Assembly: GCA_021464245.1 (NCBI GenBank)
Contig: JADCRB010000106.1
Span: 310,001-374,000 of the forward strand
DNA: 64,000 nucleotides
Reading direction: 5' to 3'
Source of the DNA: Carallia brachiata
Taxonomy: Eukaryota > Streptophyta > Magnoliopsida > Malpighiales > Rhizophoraceae
Part shown: in pieces, positions 1 to 11,374 of the stretch
Numbering within the stretch: the stretch's first letter is position 1
How the letters are laid out: every line of letters starts with the position of its first letter
Notes under the pieces: generated by a model
Databases searched by the model: none
Told to the model about the DNA's origin: nothing
The model's input: only the letters and a program-made list of their open reading frames with translations
Made by a program: the position numbers and the translations under genes

Positions 1-68
1 TCCTTTTTGCACAAGTTGCATAACCCATCATAGTCTCTGCGAGCGATGTTCTCCTCCATTGCAGCCAT
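1..68 (-). CDS. 5' end of an unidentified gene, cut by the window edge
   Basis: The reverse complement of the first 68 bases opens with ATG and stays open to the edge, giving 22 codons. It starts MAAMEENIARRDY and contains a C-x-x-C pair. A second in-frame ATG lies three codons in. The bases before the start (window 69-110) are A-rich, as in a plant leader. I do not recognise the product. It could also be a chance open stretch, because only 68 bases are visible. Confidence 0.3.
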   Translation of the reverse strand, partial: MAAMEENIARRDYDGLCNLCKK

Positions 69-195
69 GAAAGTAAAATAAAAGGTGTGAAGAGAGTAGA
101 AGAAAAGAGTGTTAGAATAGAATTATGAGACAAGGAAAAAACAATGGGAGCCTGTAAATGTTTTAAAGACAATAGTCATCTTAGTGGTGAGGAAA

Positions 196-869
196 TAATA
201 AGAGCATGTCTTTTTTGCGGGTCATAAAAGCATGATTCATAAGTCCTTGCCAAAGGCATGAAACAACCATAAATTTTAAAAATTACGTTGGCATAAGCTT
301 TCTAGTAAACAAACAAAGATTTAGTGTTGTAAGCAATTAAGACTAATTAAGATTTTCTTTTTCTTTTTTTTTTTAACAGAGGAGCTATTTACAAGATAAA
401 GATTTTTTTGAACAAATTTGGTTGAACAACTGGGAAGCAGAGCAGTGCTTTGAAAATGGAATAGAGTGATGATGAGAAAGGTTGAACTAGGAATCAATCA
501 GACCATCCATTCTTTTCAATTCTAGAAATTGGAGGAAGCACTAAAAGCATGTGCTTTTTTTTCGGCCACAAAAGCACGAGTCTTTGCTAAGGGGCATGAA
601 AAACCACCATAAATTTAAATTATGATTGTCTTATCTTTGTAGTAAACATATAAACATTTAGTATAATAAGCAATCAAGACTAATTGATTTTTATTTCGAA
701 CAAGCTATTTAAAAAAAAAAAGATTTTTTTGAACAAATTTGGTTCAACTACTAAAAAGAAAAGTAATGTCTTGAAAATCGAACGGAGTGACGGTCCAAAT
801 GGCTGAAGTAGGCATCAATTAAAACATCCATTCTTTTCAATCCTAAAAATTGGAGGAAGATAAAACTAG
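196..869. repeat. Tandem duplication of a ~330 bp non-coding unit
   Basis: Two diverged direct copies sit side by side, about 196-543 and 544-869. Both run through a 'cataaaagcatg'-like opening, 'tttagt.taataagcaat.aagactaatt', a 'gaacaaatttggtt' block and 'ccattcttttcaatt', and end at 'attggaggaag'. Small indels separate the copies. There is no coding potential. Confidence 0.75.
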
Positions 870-1202
870 TAAAAAACTTAAAGAAACCACGAAAATTTGC
901 TAAAAGAGAAAGACTTGTCTTGTCAAACTAAATTTGACTTTCAAATGCATAAGATTACAATTTAAATGTTGAAAATGATTACTATTGAATTATCCAATTG
1001 ATATATTTTTCACAATTTAAAGTTTCAATTTAAAATAATATGAAATTCTATTAAATCAAACTCGGGCCACTGATTCAGTTTTTCTTGGGTTGGGTTATAT
1101 TTTAACAGATCTACTTCAGTGTTTCTGGAATTGAACAAGTTATTGAATTGAAAATTTTAAAAGTTTCAAGTCTAACTTATTTGATCAGATAAAATTAGAT
1201 CT

Positions 1203-1260
<58 letters not shown>

Positions 1261-1854
1261 TTTTCCAACAATTAAATTGTAATCTTATGTATTTGAAAGT
1301 CAAAATTAGTTTGAACAAGACAAATTTTTTTTAATCAAATTTTCAACAACTAAAATCCAATGCCTAATTATGGTTCAATTCGCTTTTTTTTTGGTATTTT
1401 GGGCCTGACAAGTTATTAATATACGAGTTCTGCACAAATATCTATAGAACATTATATCTTGTTAATGTTAGTGTTTTCTGGACGGAAGAATTTAACAAAG
1501 TCCGATTGCATTTTAATTAGTGAAAAAATGTTTTCTTGATTGAATGTCTGTCTAGGCACCAAGATTAGAAAATTTAAAGTTTGGCTACATCAAATTCATT
1601 CACATTTAATATTTCCCATGTTTTCTAAACTATAGTTATTTTCCACCAAAAGAGATTTGAAGACTTGTGCTAGTGGGTGCGGCCGTTGTTTTCTTTTCTT
1701 TTTTTTTTTCCCTTTTCCTTCGCCTTGCTTCAACACTGACACATAGCCACATACCATGTTTTAATATAGGCCTTCACATAATTAACTGACTTTTTCTTGT
1801 TTCCTCTGCCCTTAGCAAAGAAAGAAGGCATGATTTTGGAGAAGCAATAACAAC
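870..1854. other. AT-rich non-coding spacer with a long TA microsatellite
   Basis: I see no gene here. The stretch is AT-rich with homopolymer runs. It contains an uninterrupted TA dinucleotide run of about 27 repeats at roughly 1204-1258. The last ~170 bases before 1855 are pyrimidine-rich and lead into the truncated F-box copy. Confidence 0.7.
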
Positions 1855-1955
1855 ATGGCCTCCGGCAAGTCAGATCGGGCAAGTCTTCCCATCATTGATC
1901 CTTGATCTAATTTTGGAGAAGCTACACGACGCACTCCATCGTATTTGGTTTCCAG
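1855..1955 (+). pseudogene. Truncated copy of the F-box gene (F-box only)
   Basis: From the ATG at 1855 the sequence matches the first ~100 bases of the F-box gene at 2732 almost base for base: 'gatccttgatctaattttgg' followed by 'agaagctacac.acgcactccatcgtatttggttt'. One extra base near 1885 throws it out of frame, so an early TGA follows. The match ends near 1955 within the F-box. The upstream sequences are not clearly alike, so the duplicated piece may include little promoter. It is a partial-duplication pseudogene. Confidence 0.75.
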
Positions 1956-2731
1956 GAGGCTCAGGTGGGCCATAGAATACTGTTAAACTTTTTATTTAAA
2001 AAGAAGAGTTCATTCGTTCCCCTGTCCAGATAATTGATTTAAGGAAAATATTTGGATCAACTCTCCACGCTCTTTCAAATTGAGCTAGAGTCGTATCAAG
2101 TTCGATTTTAATTTTAGACTAGTTGGATTTTAACCACATAATAAGTTGTCATATTACATAATGATTTCTAATTTAATTTTTAATTTGACTTATCTATAAT
2201 AAACTACATCTATTCCTATTCTAATACTACAATCATATCAAACTAATTTATATTCTACTTAAACACTATATCCTAATATAATACGAATCACATTTACTAT
2301 TCCCAACCCTTGCTGGTTGTTTTTTGATGCGTTCCTCTTTTGCTTAGGAAAATCAAACCTGTAAGTAGATTATATATAATATAACCATTGAAAAAGGCTT
2401 TTTCCTTGGTGGAAACTCATCTGTCTTCAAATCAATTTTGTCTTTCGCTCATATACAGAAATCTTAGCGGCACAATTACAACAAAGCTCCGCTGCAATTT
2501 TTTTATAAGGTATGTTGCTCCCTGACATGTCTTTTGCTAATCCATAGGCTTTTTCTGGCCATCGCTATAATTAGGTTCACTTGAATGGATGAATTTGTTT
2601 CTGCATAATTATGTACAGAGCATAATCCAAGTTGCATATATTGTTAATTGTTTTAAGACTGACACCCATTGTCTTTCTTTGCTCCTTTTCCCCATGGCTA
2701 ACAAAATCAAGCAGCTAAAGAAAATTTAAAT
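1956..2731. other. Spacer between the F-box fragment and the F-box gene
   Basis: No gene is seen. The stretch is AT-rich. It holds the leader of the F-box gene, including a short upstream reading frame of 11 codons whose ATG is at 2695, just before the main ATG at 2732. Confidence 0.5.
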
Positions 2732-3902
2732 ATGGCTTCTAGCGAATCAGATTGGGCAAGTCTTCCAACACTGATCCTTGATCTAATTTTGGAGAAGCTA
2801 CACAACGCACTCCATCGTATTTGGTTTGCTGGCGTTTGCATCCATTGGCGTTCAGCTGCAAAGGACTATAATGCTAGAAATCCATATCAGAAACACCCTC
2901 CAATGCTTCTGATCCCACTGAAGAATCCCCGAACAAAGTGGAGATTATACAATGTTTTTGAAGGAAAATTCTGTGACACTCCACTTTTATCAGTGCCTTA
3001 TAATAAGAGATGTTGTGGTTCTTCATATGGCTGGTTGGCTTTTGTTGACTATAAGAAGTACAAAGTCACTCTGCTAAACCCTTTCAAGAATGGCATGACA
3101 ATCACTCTCCCTCCTCTTCATTTTAGTTTAGAGACACGTCCTGATTGGCTCAAGGTTTTATTGTCAGCTGATCCTCTTTTGTCCCCTGAAGATTATACAG
3201 TTATCGCAATATATGGTGGATATTGTAGATTAGCTTTCTGGAGATCGTGTGATAAAAAGTGGACACTTATTGATCGCAAGCACACAATCTTTAGTGACTT
3301 TGTATTCTACAAAAACTTAGTCTATGCTGTGGAACATCGTGGGAAGATTGTTTCGTTCGATATCAGCTACCGGAGCAAAGCTTGCATTAAAAAATTTAGC
3401 TTGGGTGATGAGGATATGCATATTAACATTCGGTCAAAGAATGATCTTCTTCAGCTAATCAATATAAGAGAAGTATCACCAGAAAATGAACCATATGCTC
3501 AACGGGTTTACCTTGTGGAGTCATCAAGGGGAGACTTATTATTTGTGCAGAGATTCATGAACGATAATTTATCACAGAGAGATTCAAGATTTCAAATTGG
3601 TATTGGATGAGGAGACCGGACTTTTGATAAAGAAGATCGAAATTAAAGACATGGATGGCGATGCTTTGTTCTTGGGAGACAATTATTCAACTTCTATTAA
3701 GGCCTTTGATTTCCCTGGATGCAAGCCGAACTCAATATATTACACTGATGATTTTATAGATTTTCCTATACACCGAGATCGTGGAGCTCGCGACATGGGA
3801 ATTTTCCACTTGCAAGATGGAAGAATCGAGCAACACTACGAATTCAAGTGTTCCAATAAACATTCACCTCCTTCTTTTTGGATATTTCTACCCACATATT
3901 AA
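2732..3902 (+). CDS. F-box protein with C-terminal DUF295/KIB-type domain, one frameshift
   Basis: F-box proteins of this type recruit substrates to SCF ubiquitin ligases. The N-terminus (residues ~7-47) is an F-box: W-A-S-L-P, L-I-L-D-L-I-L, then V-C-x-H-W-R-S. The middle part (SSYGWLAFVD, LLNPF, LPPL) and the end (GDALFLGDN.S, FPGCKPNSIYYTDD, D-M-G-I-F) are signatures of plant DUF295 F-box proteins. The first frame (2732-3610, 292 codons) ends at a TGA just as homology continues in the +1 frame to 3902 (stop TAA). A single-base indel between about 3560 and 3595 therefore splits one gene of ~390 codons. There are no introns, as is usual for the family. It is either a recent pseudogene or a sequencing error. 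A truncated F-box copy lies 0.9 kb upstream. Confidence 0.85.
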
Positions 3903-4136
3903 GTCATTTTATGATCAATTTTTCAATGTTTGCTCCATGTGAATGCTAATCAGAAATGCTCCGAAATTTGAAGTGGAGATAAAACATATCTATAATCTAT
4001 CAATTGATTCATCAACACAAGAAATTAAAATCACTAGGCTGGGCCAATAAAATTAAATTGTACACATTCCAAATTAACATCTTGGCTTGGTTTTTATATT
4101 CATATATTGACAGTCTTAGGAGTGATCTTCGTTGCA

Positions 4137-4563
4137 CTAAGGGGTAGAAGGCTTTGTATTATTGGCAGATACGACAGTGACACGGCCAAATCCAAGCTTA
4201 GTTACAGTGGTAGGAGGTGTCATTAAGACCGTCCCAGAAGGTGAACCTTCACCTGTAGCAGAACCTCCATGCCTCGATGTGCTTCCCTGCACATTCCCTT
4301 TGCTTTGCCCATTGTCTTGCGTCCCGTCACCCTTTGGATCATCTGTGACAATTTGATAATTAATTAAAGCCCCATCAAACAACAATTCAATTGCAAACAA
4401 AAACATGTACATATATCAAGCGTGACAGAGATGTAGAAAATCTACTTTGAGTTTGAGGATCTTCAGCCAATTTTCTTGCTGTGATGAGTCCCCTTGGGAA
4501 CAAAACCAAGAACAGAATGAAGAGCGAACATGATAAGGCAAGTAAAGGGCTCTTGTTTCCCAT
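4137..4563 (-). CDS. Small secreted-peptide-like gene 1, two exons (4446-4563, 4137-4342)
   Basis: Exon 1 starts at 4563 (MGNKSPLL...), encodes a hydrophobic signal peptide (LLALSCSLFILFLVLF) and probably cleaves near ITA/RK. A GTAGA donor follows at 4445 and a CACAG acceptor at 4343-4344. The intron is 103 bp, phase 1. Exon 2 continues DPKGDGTQDNGQSKGN, GSTSRHGG and a Thr/Pro/Val-rich tail ending KPSTP. The exons sum to 324 bases, exactly 107 codons plus stop. An in-frame ATG at 4584 would add seven residues. I prefer 4563 because gene 2 (9274-10053) also begins MGNKS. Together these suggest a small apoplastic peptide precursor. I recognise no known peptide hormone motif, so the function is unknown. 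Confidence 0.6.
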
Positions 4564-5589
4564 TTCCTGAAGGAAAGGCTCCAATTATTACGTGGGGTTA
4601 TATCACTCGCTCGCTTGGTATAAATTATGTGTGTGTATGTGTAGATGTATATTGTGGGGCTATAAATTTTGTTAAAGAAGGTAAGAGCCATAGATGTGAT
4701 TTCTGGAGAAAAAATAAAAAATAAAATATTTGGTAAATATAAGTTAGGAGGCATCAAAATTCAAAATGGAGGTGATAGACGGTGGTCAGCAAAGACGGTT
4801 CAAGGTGGGTTATACCTTATGGAAAAGGCCATTGACTTGTCTTTCTGGTTGGACAATGTGCTCGAAGCTATAGCCAGCAAGCAATGGGTCAATGATAGTG
4901 ATAGATTGTGGTCAACAAAGACGGTTTAATATGGACAAAGATTTGATGTACACAGAACCGCGTTGGCTTTTGGTCACAGTTTGATTATTCTAACTAGAAG
5001 ATTGACTAACTAGTACACGTAGAAAAGCACAATTTAAATATTGAAAAGATTTGTATTGTAAAGGTTTGTACTGTAAAGTTGAAAGCAACAGCATCATATT
5101 CTTTTTTTTTTTTTTTCGAAAAAAGTACTGCCGCGATCGCCATCGCCAATACCCCATAAGAAAAATGTAACTATTCATAATAAAATATAATTATATTAAT
5201 AATTTGTGAAAATTTTTTTTAAGAAAAATTATGAAGTTAAAAAGTTTTATTATTTTTAATGTATATCATGTAAAAACTATATTTTTGAGTTATAAAATAA
5301 TATTTATATAATTTTAAATTTAAATTTTATTTTTTAAAATAAATATAATTACTCTAAATTAAAATTTGATTGCACTTTACGAGAGATGTTTGACGCAAAC
5401 GTGTGGCATCGTGGCTGCTGAGTATGAGTGTAAAACTAAACCTCTTTTTTTATATAACAGAAAAAAAAAAAAAAAGTTTATTAGAGACTAACAAAGGTGC
5501 AAAGCCTAATAGTCAAGCCCAACAGCATCATATTCCATTACTTATAAGTCATAACTGCCTGATTTGCATATTTTCCTCATTTTAGAGTT
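4564..5589. other. Upstream and intergenic AT-rich spacer
   Basis: This holds the presumed promoter side of small peptide gene 1, then unremarkable AT-rich DNA. A ~35 bp direct repeat ('gatagacggtggtcagcaaa' and its variant) occurs at about 4774-4808 and 4902-4936. No gene is seen; the open frames here overlap on both strands and lack family signatures. Confidence 0.5.
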
Positions 5590-5858
5590 CGTTTATTTAT
5601 TATAAAATAATTTATATTTATAAAATATTTATAAAAAAAATATTTATAGTAAAAATAATAATTTTCCTTTATTACTTATTATAACATAGTTTGTGTTTTT
5701 CCTAAAAATAACATCAACTCTATAAGAGGAGAAATTATTTTACTTAAAAATCTAAAAATTTTTCTTAAATTTAATTATGTAAAATATTTTTCGTGAAACA
5801 AACGATAAAAAATCTGTAAAAATTTCTTCTATAAAATATTTTATAAAAAATAAACACA
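5590..5858. mobile_element. MITE-like element, family copy A
   Basis: A ~270 bp AT-rich stretch with imperfect terminal inverted repeats: it begins 'gtttatttattataaaata' and ends with the complement of 'gtgtttattttttataaaat'. Its inner part, 'aaaaatctaaaaatttttct...tgtaaaatatttttcgt', recurs in inverted orientation at 7750-7980. It is non-coding, so it is a non-autonomous DNA transposon relic. The superfamily cannot be told from this. Confidence 0.55.
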
Positions 5859-7749
5859 CTTTTAATCATAAAAATATTGCGTGACTAGCGCTAAATGAAG
5901 CCGGAAAGCGCGAGGAGTTGGTCAACTTGTAAAGCGTACATGATGGGCTACACCTGCTAGTTATAGGGGTTGGGCCTATAGGCCCAAGACCCAGAAACTT
6001 GACAACAACTTAATAAAACGATGTCGCGTCAGGGCATAACTCAAGTTACTGCCAATTTAAGAGATAGACATTTTTTAAATAATATGTATTAATATTGAAT
6101 ATATGTCTCAGACATTTTACAATGTGTTTAATAAAACAATAAAAATAAAAAATATTTGTACATATATGTTATATATTTTTAATTTACGTTTCAGATACTT
6201 TTAATAAATATGTTTAATATATATAATTGTATCCACGCAACGGTTGTGTCCTCAATTACTAAAAATTTTGATAATTTTGTGTCAGTTTCATGTTTGTATC
6301 TTGTATCCCTTTACAATTGTTATGCAAATGGCAACCAATTGTAAGATTTGGTGATAATCTCTAGACCTTTCTCACAATCTCCTTTAGCAACCCCTTTGGA
6401 TTAAAAAGGGAAAAAAAAATCCAGTCCAGCACATACCCGATCGCATAAAATTATTTATCATTTTTTTTCTGTCATTTTAGTTTTGACCCACATAAATTTC
6501 TTCCAAACTATCACATTGTATTAAAAAATTCCAAAATATTATAGACATATTTTGCATGTAAGGTTACGCGTACCAGGGGGATACCGAACATTTATCTTGC
6601 TTACCTAAAATTTCTTAATTTTATGAATAAAAGTATTTCATCGGAGCAAAATTTTGTCCACCGAGTTATTTTTCTAACATTCCGCAGATGGGTTTGTAAT
6701 GCTCTGATTGATTTTTTTTTTTTTTTTGTTTGAAGGAAATCGATTACTGATTGATTGTTAATGGAGCGAATACTTCCATATAGATCGTTGTTATTAAAAC
6801 AGTCTTGTTCAACTCCCATCACCGTTCATCTATAGTCTATGACAAGCTGAATCTCCTTCCAATAACATCGTGCTTCACGCCTTCACCAGATTTTGTCCAC
6901 GTGTATCATAAAAAAATTTAATGTATAAGCGCCTAGAAAAACGTAACAACACACTAATGCGAAAGGATAATTAGCTTTATCAAATTAAATTCAAGATCTT
7001 GGCTTTACATCATTCCCGATATAATGACTGGTCGATCTAAATCCAGGAGCCTTAATTACGACAAATGGTAGACAAAACATTATTTAATCTGAGTCATTTT
7101 GTTGCGTAAATTGTACATGACATTTCATATGATATGTGACACAATGAAGGGTACAGTACTGTTGGTCCCCGGTGCATATATGTGACATTTCATCTAAGCA
7201 CTTTAATCGTGTAGGCTAGCCTAAATGGGTGCCGATGGACTCTTGAAATTAAAGCACCAACATAGTTTTATTAGCTTCCTATTACACTGCCATCGGGCCT
7301 TATAAGTTCCCATTATTGTTATCTTCGCCTGAATCATCACCTGCAAGAACCATTTAAAAGTTTCTACCTGAAAAAAAATAGAAAATCAAACTCACCCCAT
7401 ATTCTAAAGAAATGAGAAGAGTTCACAATTTTTAGACATCACACGTATGAATAAACAAGATAAAATAGAAAACCATACTCTGAGGTAGATATAATCAATG
7501 TAATTGCAATTGTGAGGCCTGTTGGACTAAGGGGATGATCACAATGTCTAGTGATGAGCAGCTTATATTTAGTAAAATGTAACTTTTTCTTTTCACATTT
7601 ATTTTTATCGTGTTTTTATTTCCTGATGAACTTTATTACTTTTTTTTTTTGACAGCAAATGAATTTTATTACTAGTGGAATGAACAAGCATAAAAGTTTA
7701 GAAATTAAGCAGAAAATTGTAATCATATAGGAAATTTTTTTTTCATTTT
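5859..7749. other. Intergenic AT-rich DNA
   Basis: No gene supported. It holds homopolymer A/T runs and scattered short frames only. At 7302-7345 a 'cttgcag' acceptor-like site on the minus strand is followed by a short acidic frame. That resembles the start of exon 2 of the small peptide genes, but no matching first exon was found. Confidence 0.5.
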
Positions 7750-7980
7750 TGGCATTTATTTCATATAAAATATTTTACAACGAAAAATTTGAAAAAAATT
7801 TAGAGATTTTTAGAGAAAACAACTTACGCTTTCTCTGAACAGAAGTTATTTTCTGAAAAAAAAAACACGAAATATATTTTAAGTGAGTGATAAGAGAAAA
7901 TCATTATTTTTACTATAAAAACTTTTTCAGTTGTAAATATTTTATAAAAATTAATTATTTTCTAACAACAAACAGACCGG
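7750..7980. mobile_element. MITE-like element, family copy B (inverted relative to copy A)
   Basis: Terminal inverted repeats are 'ggcatttatttcatataaaa' at the left and the complement of 'ggtctgtttgttgttagaaa' at the right. The interior ('acgaaaaatttg', 'agagatttttagagaaaa') is the inverse of the element at 5590-5858. Confidence 0.55.
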
Positions 7981-9273
7981 TATCTATCCATTTTGCTGCA
8001 GTATCTCATCTAAAATTTTTCGGCCTGAAATTATAAACAGTTGATATTACATATACGGAGCTCTTGTGGTTTTTAAAACGGCCAATAATAAGATATTCTT
8101 ATTAATCAAATGCAACTTTCTAATTAATCATATAGTCCATTCGATCCAACCAGACCTTAATAGCCTGTTTGGAGTGCAAAATAGGTAAGGAGAGAAAGAA
8201 AGTAATGAAAAAAAATTGGAGAGAGTGAATTTAATTTTTTTTATATTATTTGGAGTGATAAGAGAAATCAGAAGAAAAAAATAATGAGAAAAGATTTGTT
8301 TGGAGATGAAGAGAAAGTGGAGAAATTTTTTTTTTAATTAAAATGACTATTATATTCCCAAATCAAATAAATAAATAGTTAGAAAAAATTATATATTTTA
8401 TTACTTATATTCTAAAAAATTATTTGTGTTCGTAATTCTATTTACTTTTGAGAATTATATTTTTATGAAATAAATAATTGATTTGCCTTTAATATATCGA
8501 ATTCAAGATATATTCACTAGTTCACGTAAGTGAAATAATTTGTCACACATCTATTTTTCAGATGTAAGCCAGCTTTGTTGCCGTATACAAGGGATTCCAT
8601 GTACTAAATTATTTTCGCTGTTGAGATGTTTATTGTGATCACATAAAAATTTCACCGGTAAATTCGACGTCACTGATCGAATATCATACTATATATTTTG
8701 AGTTTGTGATTCTACCCACGTTAATCTTCACAGATAGTTGACTAAAAAGCAATTAAGCCATTTGTGTCCAATTTACAATATACTGGGTACCAATTTATCA
8801 ACCGAGATAGATAATTTGCATTAATTTGCCGTAGTGCATAATTCTTATCTCTTTTTTTTTTTTTTTATAAAAGATAGATAAATGCGATATTTTTTAATTT
8901 TTGTCTTTAAAAAAAAGATTTGATAATAATTTTTTTGTTATTTTATTTTATTAAAAAATAATTTATTTAGATGTTTGGAAAAAAGTGAGGAAAAGAAAAT
9001 TTTAATATAACAAATTACAGATATGCCTCCAGAGATCTAAGGAACGAGTAGGAAACTACTTTCAAGAGGCAAATCAAAACCAATTTTGCAAGTTGTTCTT
9101 TTGCTTCCGTCGTTCCCTGTCCGTCCTTCTCTCTATCAGCTTAATTTCTTTTCACAGACAATACGAGAGCACATTGATAAATTTATTGTAAGTGTTTAGT
9201 TGTGTTCCACTTTTCTCTCCAATTTGGAGAGAACTTTCTTACCGTACGGCTGCTCCTTATTTTTGCCTGATTT
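7981..9273. other. Intergenic AT-rich DNA
   Basis: No gene seen. Around 8161-8345 is a purine-rich, low-complexity stretch with repeated 'tttggagtga/tttggagatga' and 'gagagaaaga' motifs, opening with 'gcctgtttggagtgcaaaa'. It may be another decayed non-autonomous element, but I cannot set its ends. Confidence 0.45.
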
Positions 9274-10053
9274 TCACCTCTTATTCTTCCTCTGGTTCTC
9301 CAAACGGGAGAAATGCTTTTTACTGTATAACTGTCTTTCCTCAAGCTTTCTTTCCGCTGCTTTCCTCACTCCAAATAACTTGTAAAAGTTTGTTCGTGGT
9401 GGTCTACCCCTGCCTCCACGCCTGGAAGTACTTCCGCCTACAGGTCCATCATAACCAATATTTCCTTGCTTAATTCCACGAAGATCATCTGCAACAATAA
9501 TTAATACCCATCAAACAATTCTCACATGCGTATCACAAAACAAATGAAAATTTTGACCAGCCCTGATTAGAGCAGTGATCATGGTCTTTTGTGCCCCCAA
9601 GAGCAAGGGTTCGAACCTGCCTCTCCCATCTCCCTCCTTTATATGTACTATGCCTATAACCCTCACTCAAGAAAACAAAAGAAAACGGAAGACAATTTTT
9701 TTTAGCGTACAGATCAATACGCTCATGCACCACCTTCCCCCCCCGCCCCCCCTTCTCAAAAATCTCCCTCCTCTTTATCTATGTACTATGCCTATAATCC
9801 TCCTTCCACAAAAACAGAGGACAATTTTTTTTTTAGCATACAGGTCAATACCCCCCGCCCCCGCCCAACAAAAGAAACAAACATGCTTAGCTGGTTAGCT
9901 TCAAAAAACAAAAGCATTACCTATGTTAATTCTGGTGAATGTATAAGCCGTTTTTCTTGAAGTAGCGAGGCACGTTGACGATGATAGGACGATGAACAGA
10001 ATGTAGAGAGACCAACAGCATTTAGCAATTGAAACGAAACTTTTGTTTCCCAT
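9274..10053 (-). CDS. Small secreted-peptide-like gene 2, two exons (9921-10053, 9274-9488)
   Basis: Exon 1 opens MGNKSFVSIAKCCWSLYILF, a signal peptide with likely cleavage near CLA/TSRK. A GTAATG donor is at 9920 and a TTGCAG acceptor at 9489-9490. The phase-1 intron is 432 bp. Exon 2 reads DDLRGIKQGN, GSTSRRGGRGRPPR, then a basic tail with a TGA at 9274-9276. The exons total 348 bases, or 115 codons plus stop, so phase is kept. It shares MGNKS, the intron phase, the D-D/D-P exon-2 start and GSTSR-x-GG with gene 1 at 4137-4563, so the two are paralogs. The C-terminus is Arg/Lys-rich, unlike gene 1. A SINE-like insert sits in the intron. Function unknown. Confidence 0.6.
9556..9860 (+). mobile_element. 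tRNA-derived SINE-like insertion in an intron
   Basis: The stretch 'attagagcagtgatcatggt' followed by 'gggttcgaacctgcc' looks like a Pol III A-box region and a near-perfect B box (GGTTCGAACC) about 40 bp apart, as in tRNA-derived plant SINEs. The tail 'ccctcct..atgtactatgc.tataa' to 'gacaattttttttagc.tacag.tcaata' appears twice (about 9631-9722 and 9764-9851). The element is therefore a tandem partial dimer. It lies wholly inside the intron of small peptide gene 2, in antisense. Confidence 0.5.
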
Positions 10054-10126
10054 TTTCTCAATACCTATAGTTAGTGTGCAGTGTATCACATGAATTGGTA
10101 CGCTGCATTATGCATGTTTAGGGAGT

Positions 10127-10565
10127 TTAAATCTTAAATTTTTATAATTTTTTTTACATGAGTCTTAAATTTTTTTAAAATTTTATTTGAATTCTAAATC
10201 GTTTGATTTTGTATTAAATTAGTCTATTTGTTAACAAAAAGTGTTTAATTTATTAAAAAAATAATTTTGACTTTACAAAAATCATTTGAAAAAAGGTTAA
10301 ATATACTAATTGAAAATTTTTTTCATCAAAAAAATATACTTTACATATTTAATTCGTATATTTATTGACAAAAAATATTTAATTTCATTTATATGACTTT
10401 TTTTTAATAATTTCTATTAAATTAAACTCATTTGTTAATGAATTGATTATTTTTTGTAAATAAAAAGACTGATTTAATAAAAAGTTAAACAATTTAGAAT
10501 TCAAATGAAATGTCAAAAAATTTAAAATTTATATAAAAAAGATGTAAAATTTTAGTATTAAAAAA
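10127..10565. mobile_element. Foldback MITE, ~430 bp near-palindrome
   Basis: The two halves are inverted copies of each other. The left arm passes through 'ttatttgaattctaaatcg' and 'ttaaattagtctatttgtta'. The right arm, read in reverse, passes through 'catttgaattctaaattg' and 'ttaaatcagtctttttattt'. Each arm is ~150-200 bp. There is no coding content. Confidence 0.65.
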
Positions 10566-11374
10566 TTATATATTACTCTATTTTTGTAGGCTACAAGGTG
10601 GGGTCTTTTTCTTTTTTTCTTTTGGTTTTTTTGGGGACAAAGTCGGAGCACGTGAGATAGCTAAACTTTGTGACTTCTTCATCCCAAAATAAGTGGACAG
10701 AGAGCAAGGTTTGCCTTCATTTTTTCATCCCGCACGCCGGCCAGGACGATGAATCCTTGTAATTAAAGAGAAGTCTTTTTCTTTTAAACATGGGTCAAAT
10801 GCATGGTTATTTTGCATTTTAATTTCAATTTAGAAAATATATTTATTTGTGCTTTTCAAATTTGCTAATTGACTCTCCTAATAAAAATTTGTTAAATCTA
10901 TTAACAGAAATTAGTCATAATTATATTATTTTGTAATTACAAGCACTTCATTATATCTTCACGTAGAAGTTAATTATAAATATTGTTTGAAACACTTCTA
11001 TATTAACCTGTACAGTGCACTGAAAATAACAAAAATTATGAAAGATATAATGTGGAATATTTAATTGAAAATTAATGACAACCCATACCCTAAAGCGGAA
11101 TAGAAATTATAATATTTACAACTATGCAAACGAACCTATTATATACTAAATCCATAAACTCACATCGTCAGCTGGTCTACGTCTTCGATTCACAACCCAA
11201 AATAGTAAGAAATACCGTGAAGGTTCTCATTGGCATGATTAGAAAGACAAAAGGTCTAGTGGAACTTTAATGATGGAAAATAACAAAGTAAATTATCATG
11301 CAATAACTCAAATCTCTGCTAAGAATCTAAGAATGTTGTGGTAGGAATGAGCATTTACTATCACATCAAAGGTT
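10566..11374. other. Intergenic spacer
   Basis: AT-rich and non-coding. I see no gene, RNA or recognisable element. Confidence 0.5.

Noticed and set aside
4162..4757. Plus- and minus-strand frames overlapping small peptide gene 1
   Set aside because: They are shadows of the spliced minus-strand model. They lack a signal peptide or paralog.
7302..7345. Possible third member of the small peptide family (acceptor plus a short Asp/Asn-rich frame)
   Set aside because: No MGNKS-type signal exon with a phase-1 donor was found upstream on the minus strand, and the frame is too short.
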